Shown: positions 1 through 7,518 of the stretch, piece by piece
How positions within the stretch are numbered: position 1 is the stretch's first letter
Layout of the letters: the number at the start of each line of letters is the position of its first letter
DNA from: JAVBUY01 sp031552735
GTDB taxonomy: Bacteria > Bacillota > Clostridia > Christensenellales > Aristaeellaceae
Assembly: GCA_031552735.1 (NCBI GenBank)
Contig: JAVBMF010000078.1
Span: 1-39,564, forward strand
Reading direction: 5' to 3'
DNA: 39,564 nt
Translations under genes and position numbers: made by a program
Notes under the pieces: generated by a model
Database searches by the model: none
The model's input: the letters and a program-made list of their open reading frames with translations, nothing else
What the model was told of the DNA's origin: nothing

Positions 1-503
1 CACTTGCAGCTGGTGCACCAGTTGATAGGCATTTCGGTCTTGTAGGCCAGGCCGCGTTCGAACAGCTTCAGGAAGATCCACTGCGTCCATTTGTAATACT
101 TCGGGTCGGTGGTATTGACCTCGCGCGACCAATCGAAGGAGAAGCCCAGCGCCTTCAACTGCGCGCGGAAATGATCGAGATTGCCCTGTGTCACCGCCGC
201 CGGGTGCACCTTGTTCTTAATCGCGTAGTTCTCGGTGGGCAGGCCGAACGCGTCCCAGCCCATCGGGTAGAGCACGTTGTAGCCCTCCATACGCCGCTTT
301 CTGGCGATGATGTCGATGGCGGTGTTGCTGCGTGGATGGCCGACATGCAGCCCCGCACCGGAGGGATACGGAAACTCGATCAAGCCGTAAAACTTCGGCT
401 TGTCGTGCGCCGCCTTTGCCTCAAAGGCATGCTGCTCGTCCCACAGGCGCTGCCATTTCTTTTCTACATCGGCGGGGATATACGGGGTTTCCAAGATCGG
501 CAT
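1..503 (-). CDS. leuS: Leucyl-tRNA synthetase, N-terminal part (gene runs off the window)
   Basis: This enzyme charges tRNA-Leu with leucine in the cytoplasm. Reading leftward from ATG at 503 the protein begins MPILETPYIPADVEKKWQ and contains the class I signature region: FPYPSGAGLHVGHP (the HIGH-type ATP site, here HVGH), then YNVLYPMGWDAFGLPTENYA, typical of LeuS. About 167 codons are present; the editing domain, KMSKS loop and C-terminus lie outside the window. The start is set by GGAGGAAG a few bases upstream. The gene sits directly behind a T-box leader and terminator, so leucine starvation should turn it on. The product is certain from the signature motifs, although only a fraction of the usual 800-plus residues is visible. 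Confidence 0.96.
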   Translation of the reverse strand, partial: MPILETPYIPADVEKKWQRLWDEQHAFEAKAAHDKPKFYGLIEFPYPSGAGLHVGHPRSNTAIDIIARKRRMEGYNVLYPMGWDAFGLPTENYAIKNKVHPAAVTQGNLDHFRAQLKALGFSFDWSREVNTTDPKYYKWTQWIFLKLFERGLAYKTEMPINWCTSCK

Positions 504-520
504 GAGATGCTTCCTCCTTC

Positions 521-560
521 AAAAAAAGACGCTTCGCCTCTGCACAAGAGACGAAACGTC
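521..560 (-). terminator. Regulated intrinsic terminator of the leuS leader
   Basis: On the minus strand a 14-pair stem (528-560, a few G-U pairs, 5-base loop) is followed by seven T residues (527-521), just before the leuS ribosome binding site. Its position behind the T-box sequence makes it the conditional terminator of the leader. Confidence 0.9.
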
Positions 561-751
561 GTTCCGTGGTACCACTCTTTTTGGCGGCGGGGCCGCCCAC
601 TTACCGCACGATATCGGGTGCAACCGATGGCAGGCGCCATAGCGCTCCAGGGCGAGCGGCATCCGCTTGCGGCCGCTGCCTCGCACCACCGGCAGCTCTC
701 TGTTGACCTAAAGAAGATGCTTTCCCTTTCCTCGCGCGCGATTATGGATAA
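521..751 (-). promoter_or_regulatory. T-box riboswitch leader of leuS
   Basis: The leader lies between the promoter and leuS on the minus strand. Seen directly are the T-box core AGAGTGGTACCACGGAA (579-563), which differs from the consensus AGGGTGGnACCGCG at a few positions, and the terminator stem behind it. In the upstream Stem I region (about 680-705) AGAGAGCTGCCGG and GGTGCGAGGCAGC resemble the usual AG-bulge/GA-motif pairing. A Leu specifier codon CTC occurs in the stem I region (GCTCGCC, about 650), but I could not fold the RNA to prove it is displayed. T-boxes sense uncharged tRNA and allow read-through when the amino acid is scarce. Confidence 0.88.
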
Positions 752-758
752 CGCCCAT

Positions 759-787
759 AGTATATCCGGCCAAGGAAGGCTTGTCAA
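759..787 (-). promoter_or_regulatory. Promoter of the leuS T-box transcript
   Basis: On the minus strand TTGACA (787-782), a 17-base spacer and TATACT (764-759) form a near-consensus sigma-A promoter. Transcription would start near 751, about 250 bases upstream of leuS, as expected for a T-box leader. Confidence 0.88.
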
Positions 788-805
788 TGCCGCGTGGCAC
801 AGGAA

Positions 806-828
806 AGGCGCCCGGAGGGTGGGCGCCT
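806..828 (-). terminator. Terminator of the small membrane protein gene
   Basis: An 8-pair stem AGGCGCCC/GGGCGCCT with a 7-base loop lies about 110 bases behind the stop of the minus-strand gene at 937 and just upstream of the leuS promoter. The T run on the minus strand is short (CTTTCC), so termination may be weak. Confidence 0.5.
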
Positions 829-936
829 TGAGGGACTATGCGAATCACGCTTGTTCCAATTGCGCGGCAAAGGAGGAAATCCGCGCGGTCCCAAGCGATT
901 CCCACAGACCCGGCTGTGTGCGAAGCGAAAAAATGG

Positions 937-1344
937 CTAACGGCCAGCCGTGTGGCGCGGCGGATTGCACCGCTCGTCTGCCTGCATGTGCTGCTGCGCG
1001 GCTACGTGCAGTGTCACCGGCAGCGCGCCTTCCGGGGCGTAGACGCAGCCTTCCAGATGATACTGCGCGCCATCCGGATCGGCCACCAGCGGGTAGATGT
1101 CGCGACTCATCAGCAGTGCAGCGGAGGTTTGCGCCTCGACCGGGGCGGGGTTAGACAGCAGGGTCAGCATGCCAATGAGGGTGAGCATGCAGCACAGTGT
1201 CGATACAAATGAGATGCCCAGCTTGATCGGCATATTCCACCGGTGTTGCCGCCAGAGGTGATAAAGACCCACCGGCAGGCACAGAGCCAGCCAGCGCACC
1301 AGTACGGCGGTTGATACCTGTCGTCTGGGGGCGTGATGCCGCAT
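937..1344 (-). CDS. Small membrane protein with C-terminal YH-C-C motif, function unknown
   Basis: I do not recognise a named gene. The 135-residue protein starts MRHHAPRRQV and is basic at the N-terminus. It has two hydrophobic segments, about residues 12-25 (VLVRWLALCLPVGLYHLW) and 35-60 (KLGISFVSTLCCMLTLIGML). The short outer or C-terminal part, YHLEGC followed by RCNPP, resembles the YH..C.....C pattern of small putative metal-binding tails in many Firmicutes proteins; this match is by eye. ATG 1344 was chosen over the upstream in-frame ATG at 1401 because GAGGTGG lies 6 bases before it. It is a single-gene unit, with a possible promoter at 1487-1460 and a stem-loop behind it. Confidence 0.6.
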   Translation of the reverse strand: MRHHAPRRQVSTAVLVRWLALCLPVGLYHLWRQHRWNMPIKLGISFVSTLCCMLTLIGMLTLLSNPAPVEAQTSAALLMSRDIYPLVADPDGAQYHLEGCVYAPEGALPVTLHVAAQQHMQADERCNPPRHTAGR

Positions 1345-1965
1345 AGATCTCCACCTCGATGATGATCTGTTGCTTCCGGCAGAAGCGGGTGCAGGGTGCA
1401 TCAGATATTGTGCGCAGAGCTAGTTTTCTTTGGGGAAGGCGAAGTGTTCAGTTTTTTGCTGGATAGACGACACAAGGAAAATGTCAAGATTCGCCAGAAA
1501 TCCGCATCGCTGACGATCTTTCGCAACATATGGTGTATGCTGTCACATCTTGTCGCTGCTTATTGTATATTATGAGAAGTTATTTGTAAACATGTTTATG
1601 TTTCATAATTATAAAAATTTCCAGCTATTGTTTCATTTGTGTTCCGTTTTCTTTTCAATTTTTTTAATTTTTGCAAATTCTTTGGATTTTTTACTTTTTT
1701 CCCAAAGATTTTTGCATGCGAAAAACAGTTTTGAAAAACCATCTGTTTAAACGCCTGTCGCATGCACGGTCACCTCTCGCTTTGCTTCTTCCCAATCTAC
1801 TATTCCGGCGGTCTTTCTCACTGTTCCGCCGTCTGTTCCGTTTGCCATGCGCTTTGCGCGCCCGGCACCTAATGTGCGCACAGTTTTTTTCAAAATCCTC
1901 TTGTTTTTTTTGCCGCAATCATGTATGATATCTTAGCTGTCGCCTATATCCCCATTGGTACGCAT
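1345..1965. other. Long intergenic gap with an AT-rich core
   Basis: No convincing gene is seen in these 621 bases. Around 1541-1760 the DNA turns strikingly AT-rich (long T runs) compared with the GC-rich genes on both sides. The open frames there encode only F/L/S-rich low-complexity peptides without ribosome binding sites. On the minus strand TTGACA (1487-1482), a 16-base spacer and TATCCA (1465-1460) may be the promoter of the 937-1344 gene. The right end holds the tRNA promoter. Confidence 0.6.
1901..1929 (+). promoter_or_regulatory. Promoter of tRNA-Thr
   Basis: TTGTTT (1901-1906), a 17-base spacer and TATGAT (1924-1929) lie 36 bases before the mature tRNA, a usual distance for a tRNA promoter. 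Confidence 0.6.
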
Positions 1966-2041
<76 letters not shown>

Positions 2042-2044
2042 ACA

Positions 2045-2087
2045 AAAATCCGCAAAGCCCGATATATTGGGCCTTGCGGATTTTTTG
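2045..2087 (+). terminator. Terminator of tRNA-Thr
   Basis: A long hairpin (ATCCGCAA and GCCC arms pairing with GGGC and TTGCGGAT) starts a few bases after the tRNA CCA end and runs into a T6 tract. Confidence 0.9.
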
Positions 2088-2157
2088 TTTGTCTTCCGAC
2101 AATGATGCGGGCTCCGGCTGCATGTAGGCCAAACGCGCGTACCCACGCAAAACCGCT

Positions 2158-2187
2158 TTGCATCTTCCCTGCGCGGTATGGTACAAT
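2158..2187 (+). promoter_or_regulatory. Promoter of the degV-family gene
   Basis: TTGCAT (2158-2163), an 18-base spacer and TACAAT (2182-2187) lie about 53 bases upstream of the start codon at 2241. Confidence 0.6.
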
Positions 2188-2240
2188 GGTACTATCTCTC
2201 TGCCCCCCTGCGATCAACAAGATTTTTATTGAGGAATTTT

Positions 2241-3092
2241 ATGACAATCAAAATTTCCAGCGAAAGCACGTGCGACCTCTCCGCCGAACTTATTCGAACA
2301 CACGATATCTCCATCATGCCAGCCACCATCATCATGGAAGGCCACACCTACCAGGATGGCGTCAGCATCCACCCGAAGGATATCTTTGCGCATACGGAGG
2401 AGACCGGCAACCTGTGCACCACCTCGGCGCTCAATGTCGGCGAATTTCAGGAGTATTTTGCCACGCTGTCCAGGCAACACGAAGCCATTGTGCACATTTG
2501 CATTGGTTCGGGCTTTTCCTCCGGCTATCAGAACGCCTGTATCGCCGCGCAGGATTTCCCGAATGTGCATGTCATCGACTCGCAGAGTCTGTCCACAGGC
2601 CAAGGACTGGTCGTACTGGCTGCCTGCAAACTGGCCAAGGGCTGCGAAGATGTATCGGCGATGTGCGCCGCGCTGCGCGACATGACCGGGCGTATTGAGG
2701 CCAGCTTCATCCTGGAGCGGCTGGACTACATGGTCAAGGGCGGCCGCTGCTCATCGGTGATGGCACTTGGCGCAAACCTGATGCAGCTAAAGCCCTGTAT
2801 TGAAGTGATTGACGGCAAGCTGCAATCCGGGAAGAAGTATCGCGGACCCTACGCGAAGTGCGCAGCGGCGTATATCCGCGAGCGATTGGCGGGCCGCACC
2901 GATCTGGAGATGGATACGCTCTTTTTCACATACACAGAGCTGTCTGACGAATCGCTGGCCGCCGCTACGCAAGTCCTCGACGAGCTGGGTGGCAGCTTTG
3001 CGCAGGTATATATCACCCAAGCAGGCTGCTCAGTATCCTGCCACTGCGGCCCGGGCACGATGGGTGTGCTGTTTGTGCGCAAAAAATCGTAA
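2241..3092 (+). CDS. DegV family fatty-acid-binding protein (FakB type)
   Basis: Members of this family hold a fatty acid for the kinase FakA, feeding exogenous or recycled fatty acids into phospholipid synthesis. The 283-residue length is normal. The family marks appear in order: STCDLS near the N-terminus, DGV, TTSALN, GSGFSSGYQ (ligand/phosphate loop), DSQSLSTGQG, the signature DYMVKGGRCSS, and CHCGPGTMGVLF at the C-terminus. ATG 2241 was chosen over the ATG at 2178 because GAGGAATTTT precedes it and the family begins there with 'IKI(S/T)DS'. The gene has its own promoter and terminator. No fakA is in the window, so the paralogue subtype and ligand are unknown. Confidence 0.92.
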   Translation: MTIKISSESTCDLSAELIRTHDISIMPATIIMEGHTYQDGVSIHPKDIFAHTEETGNLCTTSALNVGEFQEYFATLSRQHEAIVHICIGSGFSSGYQNACIAAQDFPNVHVIDSQSLSTGQGLVVLAACKLAKGCEDVSAMCAALRDMTGRIEASFILERLDYMVKGGRCSSVMALGANLMQLKPCIEVIDGKLQSGKKYRGPYAKCAAAYIRERLAGRTDLEMDTLFFTYTELSDESLAAATQVLDELGGSFAQVYITQAGCSVSCHCGPGTMGVLFVRKKS

Positions 3093-3108
3093 TTGCCATC
3101 ATGCAATG

Positions 3109-3129
3109 AGCCCTTCGGGGCTTTTTTTG
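3109..3129 (+). terminator. Terminator after the degV-family gene
   Basis: AGCCC-TTCG-GGGCT followed by T7 lies 17 bases after the stop codon. The UUCG tetraloop makes this a strong intrinsic terminator. Confidence 0.92.
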
Positions 3130-3316
3130 ATATGCACGGCCCGGCGTGCTGACGCGTTATCGTGCAGAAAAAAGCAGCGGAAATGTGCGGTACATGCTCT
3201 TTGCCCTGTGGATCGCCTGCCTGGCACTTGCCTTGCTGCATCACACGCGCGGCAATCCGCCATCCGCCTCGCAGCACATCGCAGTATTCAAGCAGGCACT
3301 TTCCGGCTCCCTCCTT

Positions 3317-3961
3317 TTACGCAACCACCCGCCGCACATCCTCGTGCTGCCCCAGCACGATCAGCGTTTCCCCGCCGTCAAAGACATAATCGGCCTTGGG
3401 CATGGGCGTAATTTGCCCATCGCGGCGCGTGGCCAATATGCTGATATGATACTTGGTGCGAATGCCCTTTTGCGCGATGGACTTGCCCACCCATCCTTCG
3501 GGCACTGCGATTTCGTAAATCGCGTACTCCGGCGTCAGCTCGATACAGTCGAAAATATGGTCGCTGCTATATTTTCTGGCCACACGGTAGGCCATTTCCT
3601 TTTCGGCATAGATCACCTGATCCGCGCCGTTTTTCAGCAGGAACTTGGCGTGCACATCGCGATTGGCACGCGCCAGCACAAACTTCGCGCCATAGTCCTT
3701 GAGTAGCGCGGTGGTTTCCAGCGACCCCTGAAAGCTCTCGCCGATTGCCACGACGCACAGGTCGAAATTGCGCACGCCCAGCGAGGCGATAAACTGCTCG
3801 TCGGTACCGTCGCCGATCAGTCCGCCGGTCACAAAGTCCAACGCGGCGTTGACGCGGCTCTCGTCGATGTCCACCACCAACACTTCATTCTTCAACTCGG
3901 TCAGTTTTTCCGCCAGGTGGCGTCCGAAGCGCCCCAAGCCAATCAGTAAAATGGATTTCAT
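3317..3961 (-). CDS. ktrA: Potassium uptake regulatory subunit KtrA/TrkA
   Basis: This is the cytoplasmic gating ring of a Ktr potassium uptake system. The 214 residues form an RCK_N (Rossmann) domain with GLGRFG at residues 8-13 and VVDIDES (acidic end of beta-2), followed by an RCK_C domain from about residue 135 (EYAIYEIAVPEGWVGKSI...). Single-RCK length is that of KtrA/KtrC and half that of Gram-negative TrkA. It lies 18 bases downstream of ktrB with its own GGAGG site, so the pair is one operon. In this family the RCK_N domain binds ATP/ADP or NAD(H), and RCK_C may bind c-di-AMP; neither can be proven by eye here. Confidence 0.94.
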   Translation of the reverse strand: MKSILLIGLGRFGRHLAEKLTELKNEVLVVDIDESRVNAALDFVTGGLIGDGTDEQFIASLGVRNFDLCVVAIGESFQGSLETTALLKDYGAKFVLARANRDVHAKFLLKNGADQVIYAEKEMAYRVARKYSSDHIFDCIELTPEYAIYEIAVPEGWVGKSIAQKGIRTKYHISILATRRDGQITPMPKADYVFDGGETLIVLGQHEDVRRVVA

Positions 3962-3979
3962 GCAATATTTTCCTCCAAT

Positions 3980-5506
3980 TTATCCGACCACAACATTGCC
4001 CAGCGGCAGGTGGTTCGGTTGTTCAACAATGCGCTCGGCAATAAAGTATACCAGCGTAAGGCAGCCGACCCGGCCAAAGTACATCAGAAACGCCAGCAAC
4101 ATATGCGATGGCATGCCCAGTGCCGGGGTGATGCCCAGCGACAGACCGACCGTGCCGATGGCCGACGCGGACTCAAAGAGCGCACTGCGCAGCGAAATGT
4201 GGTCGATGTGCGCAATGGCGGTGGTGACGGCGACCGTCAAAAACGTATAGATAAAGAATACCGAGAATGCCTTTTTGATGGTTGTGTCGTCGATGCGGCG
4301 CTGATAGCACTCCACATACTCCCGCTTTCTGACCACCGACACAATGCACAGGATCAGCACCGCAAAGGTCGTGGTTTTGACGCCGCCAGCGGTCGATCCC
4401 GGCGACGCGCCGATCAGCATCAGACAGATGATCAGCATGGTGCTCGCGCCGGTCATGCTCGTCAGGTCAACGGTGTTAAAGCCCGCTGTGCGTGGCGTCA
4501 CCGATTGAAACAGCGACGTGAGCGCCTGCTCGGCGGGCGGACGCGCGGCAAACGCCGGATTGCGCAGTTCGAAGGCGAACAGCAGCACCGCGCCGCCGAT
4601 GATCAGCACGCATGCCATGGTCAGCGCAATCTTGGCGTGCAGCCCATAACGGCGGAAGCGCCACTTGTAGCGCACAATATCCTCCCACACGATGAATCCA
4701 AGCCCGCCGCAGACAATCAGCGCTATGATCGTGCCCGACACCAGCGGGTCGCCCGCATAGCTAGTCAGCGAGGAGAACGGCGCATTGACGCCCATCAGAT
4801 CGAATCCCGCGTTGCAGAACGCGGAAATCGCGTGAAACACCGCGTAATAGATTCCTTTCAGCACGCCGAACTGCGGGATGAATCGGAACGACAGCAGCAG
4901 CGCGCCGACAGCCTCAATCAGCGCCGCCAGCGTCACCACGAATCGGCCTGTGCGCACAATGCCGCCCAGGTGTTGCGCAGAGATACTTTCCTGCATGATC
5001 GAGCGCTCCGCCAGGCCAAACTTATGGTGTGTAAAGCCCAGCACATACATCACCACCGTCATGAAGCCTAGCCCGCCGATCTGGATCAGCGACAGAATCA
5101 CCAGCTGGCCAAACATCGACCAGTGCGTATGGGTGTCGTAAATCACCAGCCCGGTGACGCAGGTGGCGGACGTGGCGGTAAACAGTGCATCCGGGAAGGG
5201 CGTGGCGGTACCATTGCGCGATGCCGCCGGCAGCGAAAGCAGCAGCGCGCCGGTCAGGATCACCACCGCGAAGCCAACCACCAGAATGCGCATCGGGCGC
5301 GCCCGCACGCGCAAGTGTGGTGCACTGATCTCCTGCAGGCGGTGCACTGCGACCGGCTCAATGCTGCGCGTCAGCTGCATCTTGGTCGCAGGCGGCTCTG
5401 CGGGCACGATATTGCCCGACGCGATAAACTTATCGACGCGCCCGACCAGAAAATACCCGAGCATACCCAATCCAGTAAAAACGATGACAAACGCGATTGC
5501 TTGCAT
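3980..5506 (-). CDS. ktrB: Potassium uptake channel subunit KtrB/TrkH
   Basis: This is the membrane translocator of the Ktr system. The 508-residue protein has the four pore loops of the SKT superfamily: TSATCVTGL, SAFCNAGFD, SVTPRTAGFN and ASAIGTVGLS. The intramembrane gating loop GASPGSTAGGVKTTT is also present. The first about 70 residues are an addition to the usual KtrB core: one transmembrane helix (residues 3-20) and a basic cytoplasmic linker. The start at 5506 has AAGGAG 8 bases upstream. It shares a divergent intergenic region with a KdpD/KdpE-like pair, which suggests that the two-component system controls it. Confidence 0.94.
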   Translation of the reverse strand: MQAIAFVIVFTGLGMLGYFLVGRVDKFIASGNIVPAEPPATKMQLTRSIEPVAVHRLQEISAPHLRVRARPMRILVVGFAVVILTGALLLSLPAASRNGTATPFPDALFTATSATCVTGLVIYDTHTHWSMFGQLVILSLIQIGGLGFMTVVMYVLGFTHHKFGLAERSIMQESISAQHLGGIVRTGRFVVTLAALIEAVGALLLSFRFIPQFGVLKGIYYAVFHAISAFCNAGFDLMGVNAPFSSLTSYAGDPLVSGTIIALIVCGGLGFIVWEDIVRYKWRFRRYGLHAKIALTMACVLIIGGAVLLFAFELRNPAFAARPPAEQALTSLFQSVTPRTAGFNTVDLTSMTGASTMLIICLMLIGASPGSTAGGVKTTTFAVLILCIVSVVRKREYVECYQRRIDDTTIKKAFSVFFIYTFLTVAVTTAIAHIDHISLRSALFESASAIGTVGLSLGITPALGMPSHMLLAFLMYFGRVGCLTLVYFIAERIVEQPNHLPLGNVVVG

Positions 5507-5549
5507 GCGCTCATCTCCTTGTGCTTTGTTTGGTATGCTATCCTTCCCC

Positions 5550-5555
5550 AGTATA
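5550..5555 (-). promoter_or_regulatory. -10 element of the ktrB-ktrA promoter
   Basis: TATACT on the minus strand lies 44 bases before ktrB. The place for a -35 (about 5573-5578) has no consensus hexamer and is occupied by one copy of the direct repeat described next, a layout typical of activator-dependent promoters. Confidence 0.5.
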
Positions 5556-5566
5556 GCAACCCGCGT

Positions 5567-5612
5567 GTAAAGATAGCGTTAGGGTTTGCGCGCAGGCGTA
5601 AAGATCGCGTTA
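5567..5612. promoter_or_regulatory. Tandem direct repeat, candidate operator between ktrBA and the kinase gene
   Basis: Two copies, GTAAAGATAGCGTTA (5567-5581) and GTAAAGATCGCGTTA (5598-5612), match at 14 of 15 positions and are offset by exactly 31 bases, about three helical turns. OmpR-family regulators usually bind tandem direct repeats on one face of DNA, and an OmpR-type regulator is encoded next door. Binding by that protein is inference. Confidence 0.55.
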
Positions 5613-5671
5613 AAGCGCATATCAAAGAGCCTAAGAATATGATAAAATGCGCTTGTGAGGAGATGTTTTCC

Positions 5672-6748
5672 ATGCTGCAAAAGCTGCGCGCGCAAGGGCC
5701 TAACCTGCTCAAGACGCTGGGCATACTGGTCGCGACCTGGCTGGTCAGCCTGTGGTTCGACCGCCTAGGCTTTCGCGATACCAACATCGTCACCATCTAT
5801 ATTTTGAGCGTGCTGTTCATCGCCGTGTGGACAAACGACCGCTTCTTCGGCTTGTTCGCGTCGGTCATCAATGTATTCGCGTTTAACTTTTTATTCACCG
5901 AACCGCGCTACTCGTTGCAGTTTCACGACGCGGGCTACATTGTCACCTTCCTGGTCATGTTCATCGCGTCGTTTGTCAGCGCGACGCTGACCCAGCAGGT
6001 GCGCCGCCATGCGCAGGCCTCCGCGCTGCTCGCCGTGCAAAAAAAGCAGGAGGAGCTGCGCGCCAACCTGCTGCGCTCGCTATCGCACGACCTGCGCACG
6101 CCGCTGACCAGCATTGGCGGCAACGCGGCGGTACTGCTGCACAACGCGGAGATGCTGGATGAGCAAAAGAAGAAACAGCTCTATTCCGACATTTGCGACG
6201 ATGCGAAGTGGCTGACCACGCTGGTGGAAAATCTGCTGTCGGTCACGCGCATAGAAAATGGTACGCTCAGCATTCGCATGGAGCCCGAGCTGGTTGAAGA
6301 GGTCGTCGCCGAGGCGCTCAAGCACATCGACCGCCACAGCACGGAGCATGTGCTGGCAGTGGATATCGCCGACGACATGCTGCTGGCGCGCATGGATGCA
6401 CGGCTGATTGTGCAGGTGCTGATCAATCTGATTGACAATGCGGTGCACTATACACCGACCGGCTCGGCCATCACCGTGCGGGCCTGGCGCGAGGGTGCGT
6501 GGGTGGTGATCGAGGTGGCTGACGACGGCCCGGGCATCGCAGAAAGCGACCAGCCGCTGCTCTTTGACATGCTGTACACCAACAATACGCGGCGGCAAGA
6601 TGGGCGCAGGGGACTGGGGTTGGGCTTGCCGCTGTGCAAAGCGATTGTGGCAGCGCACGGCGGCGACATGGAAGCGCGGCGCAATGCCCCGCACGGCACC
6701 CTGATGCGCTTTACACTGCAAGCACAGGAGGTGACCGAGGATGCCTAA
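5672..6748 (+). CDS. Short KdpD-like sensor histidine kinase (DUF4118 type)
   Basis: This inner-membrane sensor kinase has 358 residues. Four hydrophobic segments (about 13-30, 39-54, 59-76, 88-106) form a DUF4118-type sensor as in the middle of KdpD. HisKA follows with H139 in SLSHDLRTPLTS, then the ATPase domain with N-box INLIDNAVHYTP, DDGPGI and GLGLGLPL. The large N-terminal KdpD and USP domains of full-length KdpD (about 900 residues) are absent. ATG 5672 was chosen because GAGGAG lies 9 bases upstream; ATGs at 5639 and 5663 lack such a site. The end overlaps the next gene by 8 bases, so the two are translationally coupled. No kdpFABC is present; the likely target is ktrBA. Confidence 0.9.
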   Translation: MLQKLRAQGPNLLKTLGILVATWLVSLWFDRLGFRDTNIVTIYILSVLFIAVWTNDRFFGLFASVINVFAFNFLFTEPRYSLQFHDAGYIVTFLVMFIASFVSATLTQQVRRHAQASALLAVQKKQEELRANLLRSLSHDLRTPLTSIGGNAAVLLHNAEMLDEQKKKQLYSDICDDAKWLTTLVENLLSVTRIENGTLSIRMEPELVEEVVAEALKHIDRHSTEHVLAVDIADDMLLARMDARLIVQVLINLIDNAVHYTPTGSAITVRAWREGAWVVIEVADDGPGIAESDQPLLFDMLYTNNTRRQDGRRGLGLGLPLCKAIVAAHGGDMEARRNAPHGTLMRFTLQAQEVTEDA

Positions 6749-7454
6749 GCCGCAGATCCTCATCGTAGAGGATGACCGCGCGATCCGCAATCTGCTGACC
6801 ACCACGATGGAGATGCAGGGATACCCCTATCAAGCAACCAAGAATGGCGCCGAAGCGCTGCTGGCCGCCACCAGCAATCCGCCCAGCGTCATCATTCTGG
6901 ATCTTGGTTTGCCCGATATGGACGGCGTGAAAATTATCGAGAAGATCCGCACTTGGTCCAATGTGCCCATCATTGTGGTATCGGCGCGCAGTGAGGATCG
7001 CGACAAGATCGACGCGCTAGACGCGGGCGCCGATGATTACCTAACCAAGCCGTTTTCTGTGGAGGAGCTGCTGGCTAGGTTGCGCACCACTTTCCGCCGC
7101 ATCCGCTATGAGCAGGAGAACCCCGGACGGCCCACCACCCTGTTTGAAAACGGCGGGCTGACCATCGACTACAGCGCGGGCTGCGCATACCTGGACGGCC
7201 ACGAGGTCCACCTGACACCCACCGAATACAAGCTGTTGTGCCTGTTGGCGCGAAATGTGGGCAAGGTGCTAACCCATAATGTCATCCTAAAGGAAGTGTG
7301 GGGCTCTCCCGCGCCCAGCGACACGCCCTCGCTGCGCGTGTTTATGGCGACACTGCGCAAAAAGATCGAGCCGCCGGGCGCGTCCGGCAAGTGCATCCAG
7401 ACCCATGTCGGTGTTGGCTACCGCATGCTGCGCATGACCGGCGAAGGCGAATAA
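6741..7454 (+). CDS. kdpE: OmpR-family response regulator, KdpE-like
   Basis: The 237-residue transcription factor is the partner of the overlapping kinase. The receiver domain has the acidic pair E10/D11/D12, phospho-acceptor D54 (IILDLGLPDMDG), and the conserved Lys in YLTKPF. The C-terminal winged helix (about 140-232) carries LTPTEYKLLCLLARN, RVFMATLRKKIE and THVGVGYRM, typical of KdpE-type OmpR proteins. Its overlapping start (ATGCCTAA) and the AGGAGGTGACCGAGG upstream suggest strong coupling. KdpE normally activates kdpFABC; here the ktrBA operon on the other side of the kinase is the obvious candidate, through the 31-base direct repeat. Confidence 0.9.
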   Translation: MPKPQILIVEDDRAIRNLLTTTMEMQGYPYQATKNGAEALLAATSNPPSVIILDLGLPDMDGVKIIEKIRTWSNVPIIVVSARSEDRDKIDALDAGADDYLTKPFSVEELLARLRTTFRRIRYEQENPGRPTTLFENGGLTIDYSAGCAYLDGHEVHLTPTEYKLLCLLARNVGKVLTHNVILKEVWGSPAPSDTPSLRVFMATLRKKIEPPGASGKCIQTHVGVGYRMLRMTGEGE

Positions 7455-7461
7455 AAGCAAC

Positions 7462-7500
7462 AAAAAAGACGCTTGTTCAGGGGGAGTCAAGCGTCTTGCT
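7462..7500. terminator. Bidirectional terminator between kdpE and the ferredoxin-like gene
   Basis: AAGACGCTTG (7466-7475) pairs with CAAGCGTCTT (7488-7497). On the minus strand the stem is followed by T6, which is strong; on the plus strand by TTGCTATTT, which is weaker. It separates two convergent genes. Confidence 0.85.
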
Positions 7501-7518
7501 ATTTGGAAGCATGTGTGG

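Noticed and set aside
1550..1750. 66-codon F/L-rich open frame in the AT-rich gap
   Set aside because: It is low-complexity, has no ribosome binding site, and comes from T runs.
2849..3277. 142-codon minus-strand open frame overlapping the end of the degV-family gene
   Set aside because: No recognisable motif, it runs through the degV terminator, and it is mostly a shadow of that gene.
4010..5071. 353-codon plus-strand open frame inside ktrB
   Set aside because: It is an Arg/Gln/His-rich shadow of ktrB without a start signal.
5507..5566. Possible c-di-AMP (ydaO) riboswitch before ktrB
   Set aside because: Only about 44 bases separate the likely -10 from the start codon, too short for this riboswitch, and no conserved core is seen.
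5123..5671. Upstream extension of the kinase open frame
   Set aside because: It would overlap ktrB and the divergent promoter region. The proper start with GAGGAG is at 5672.
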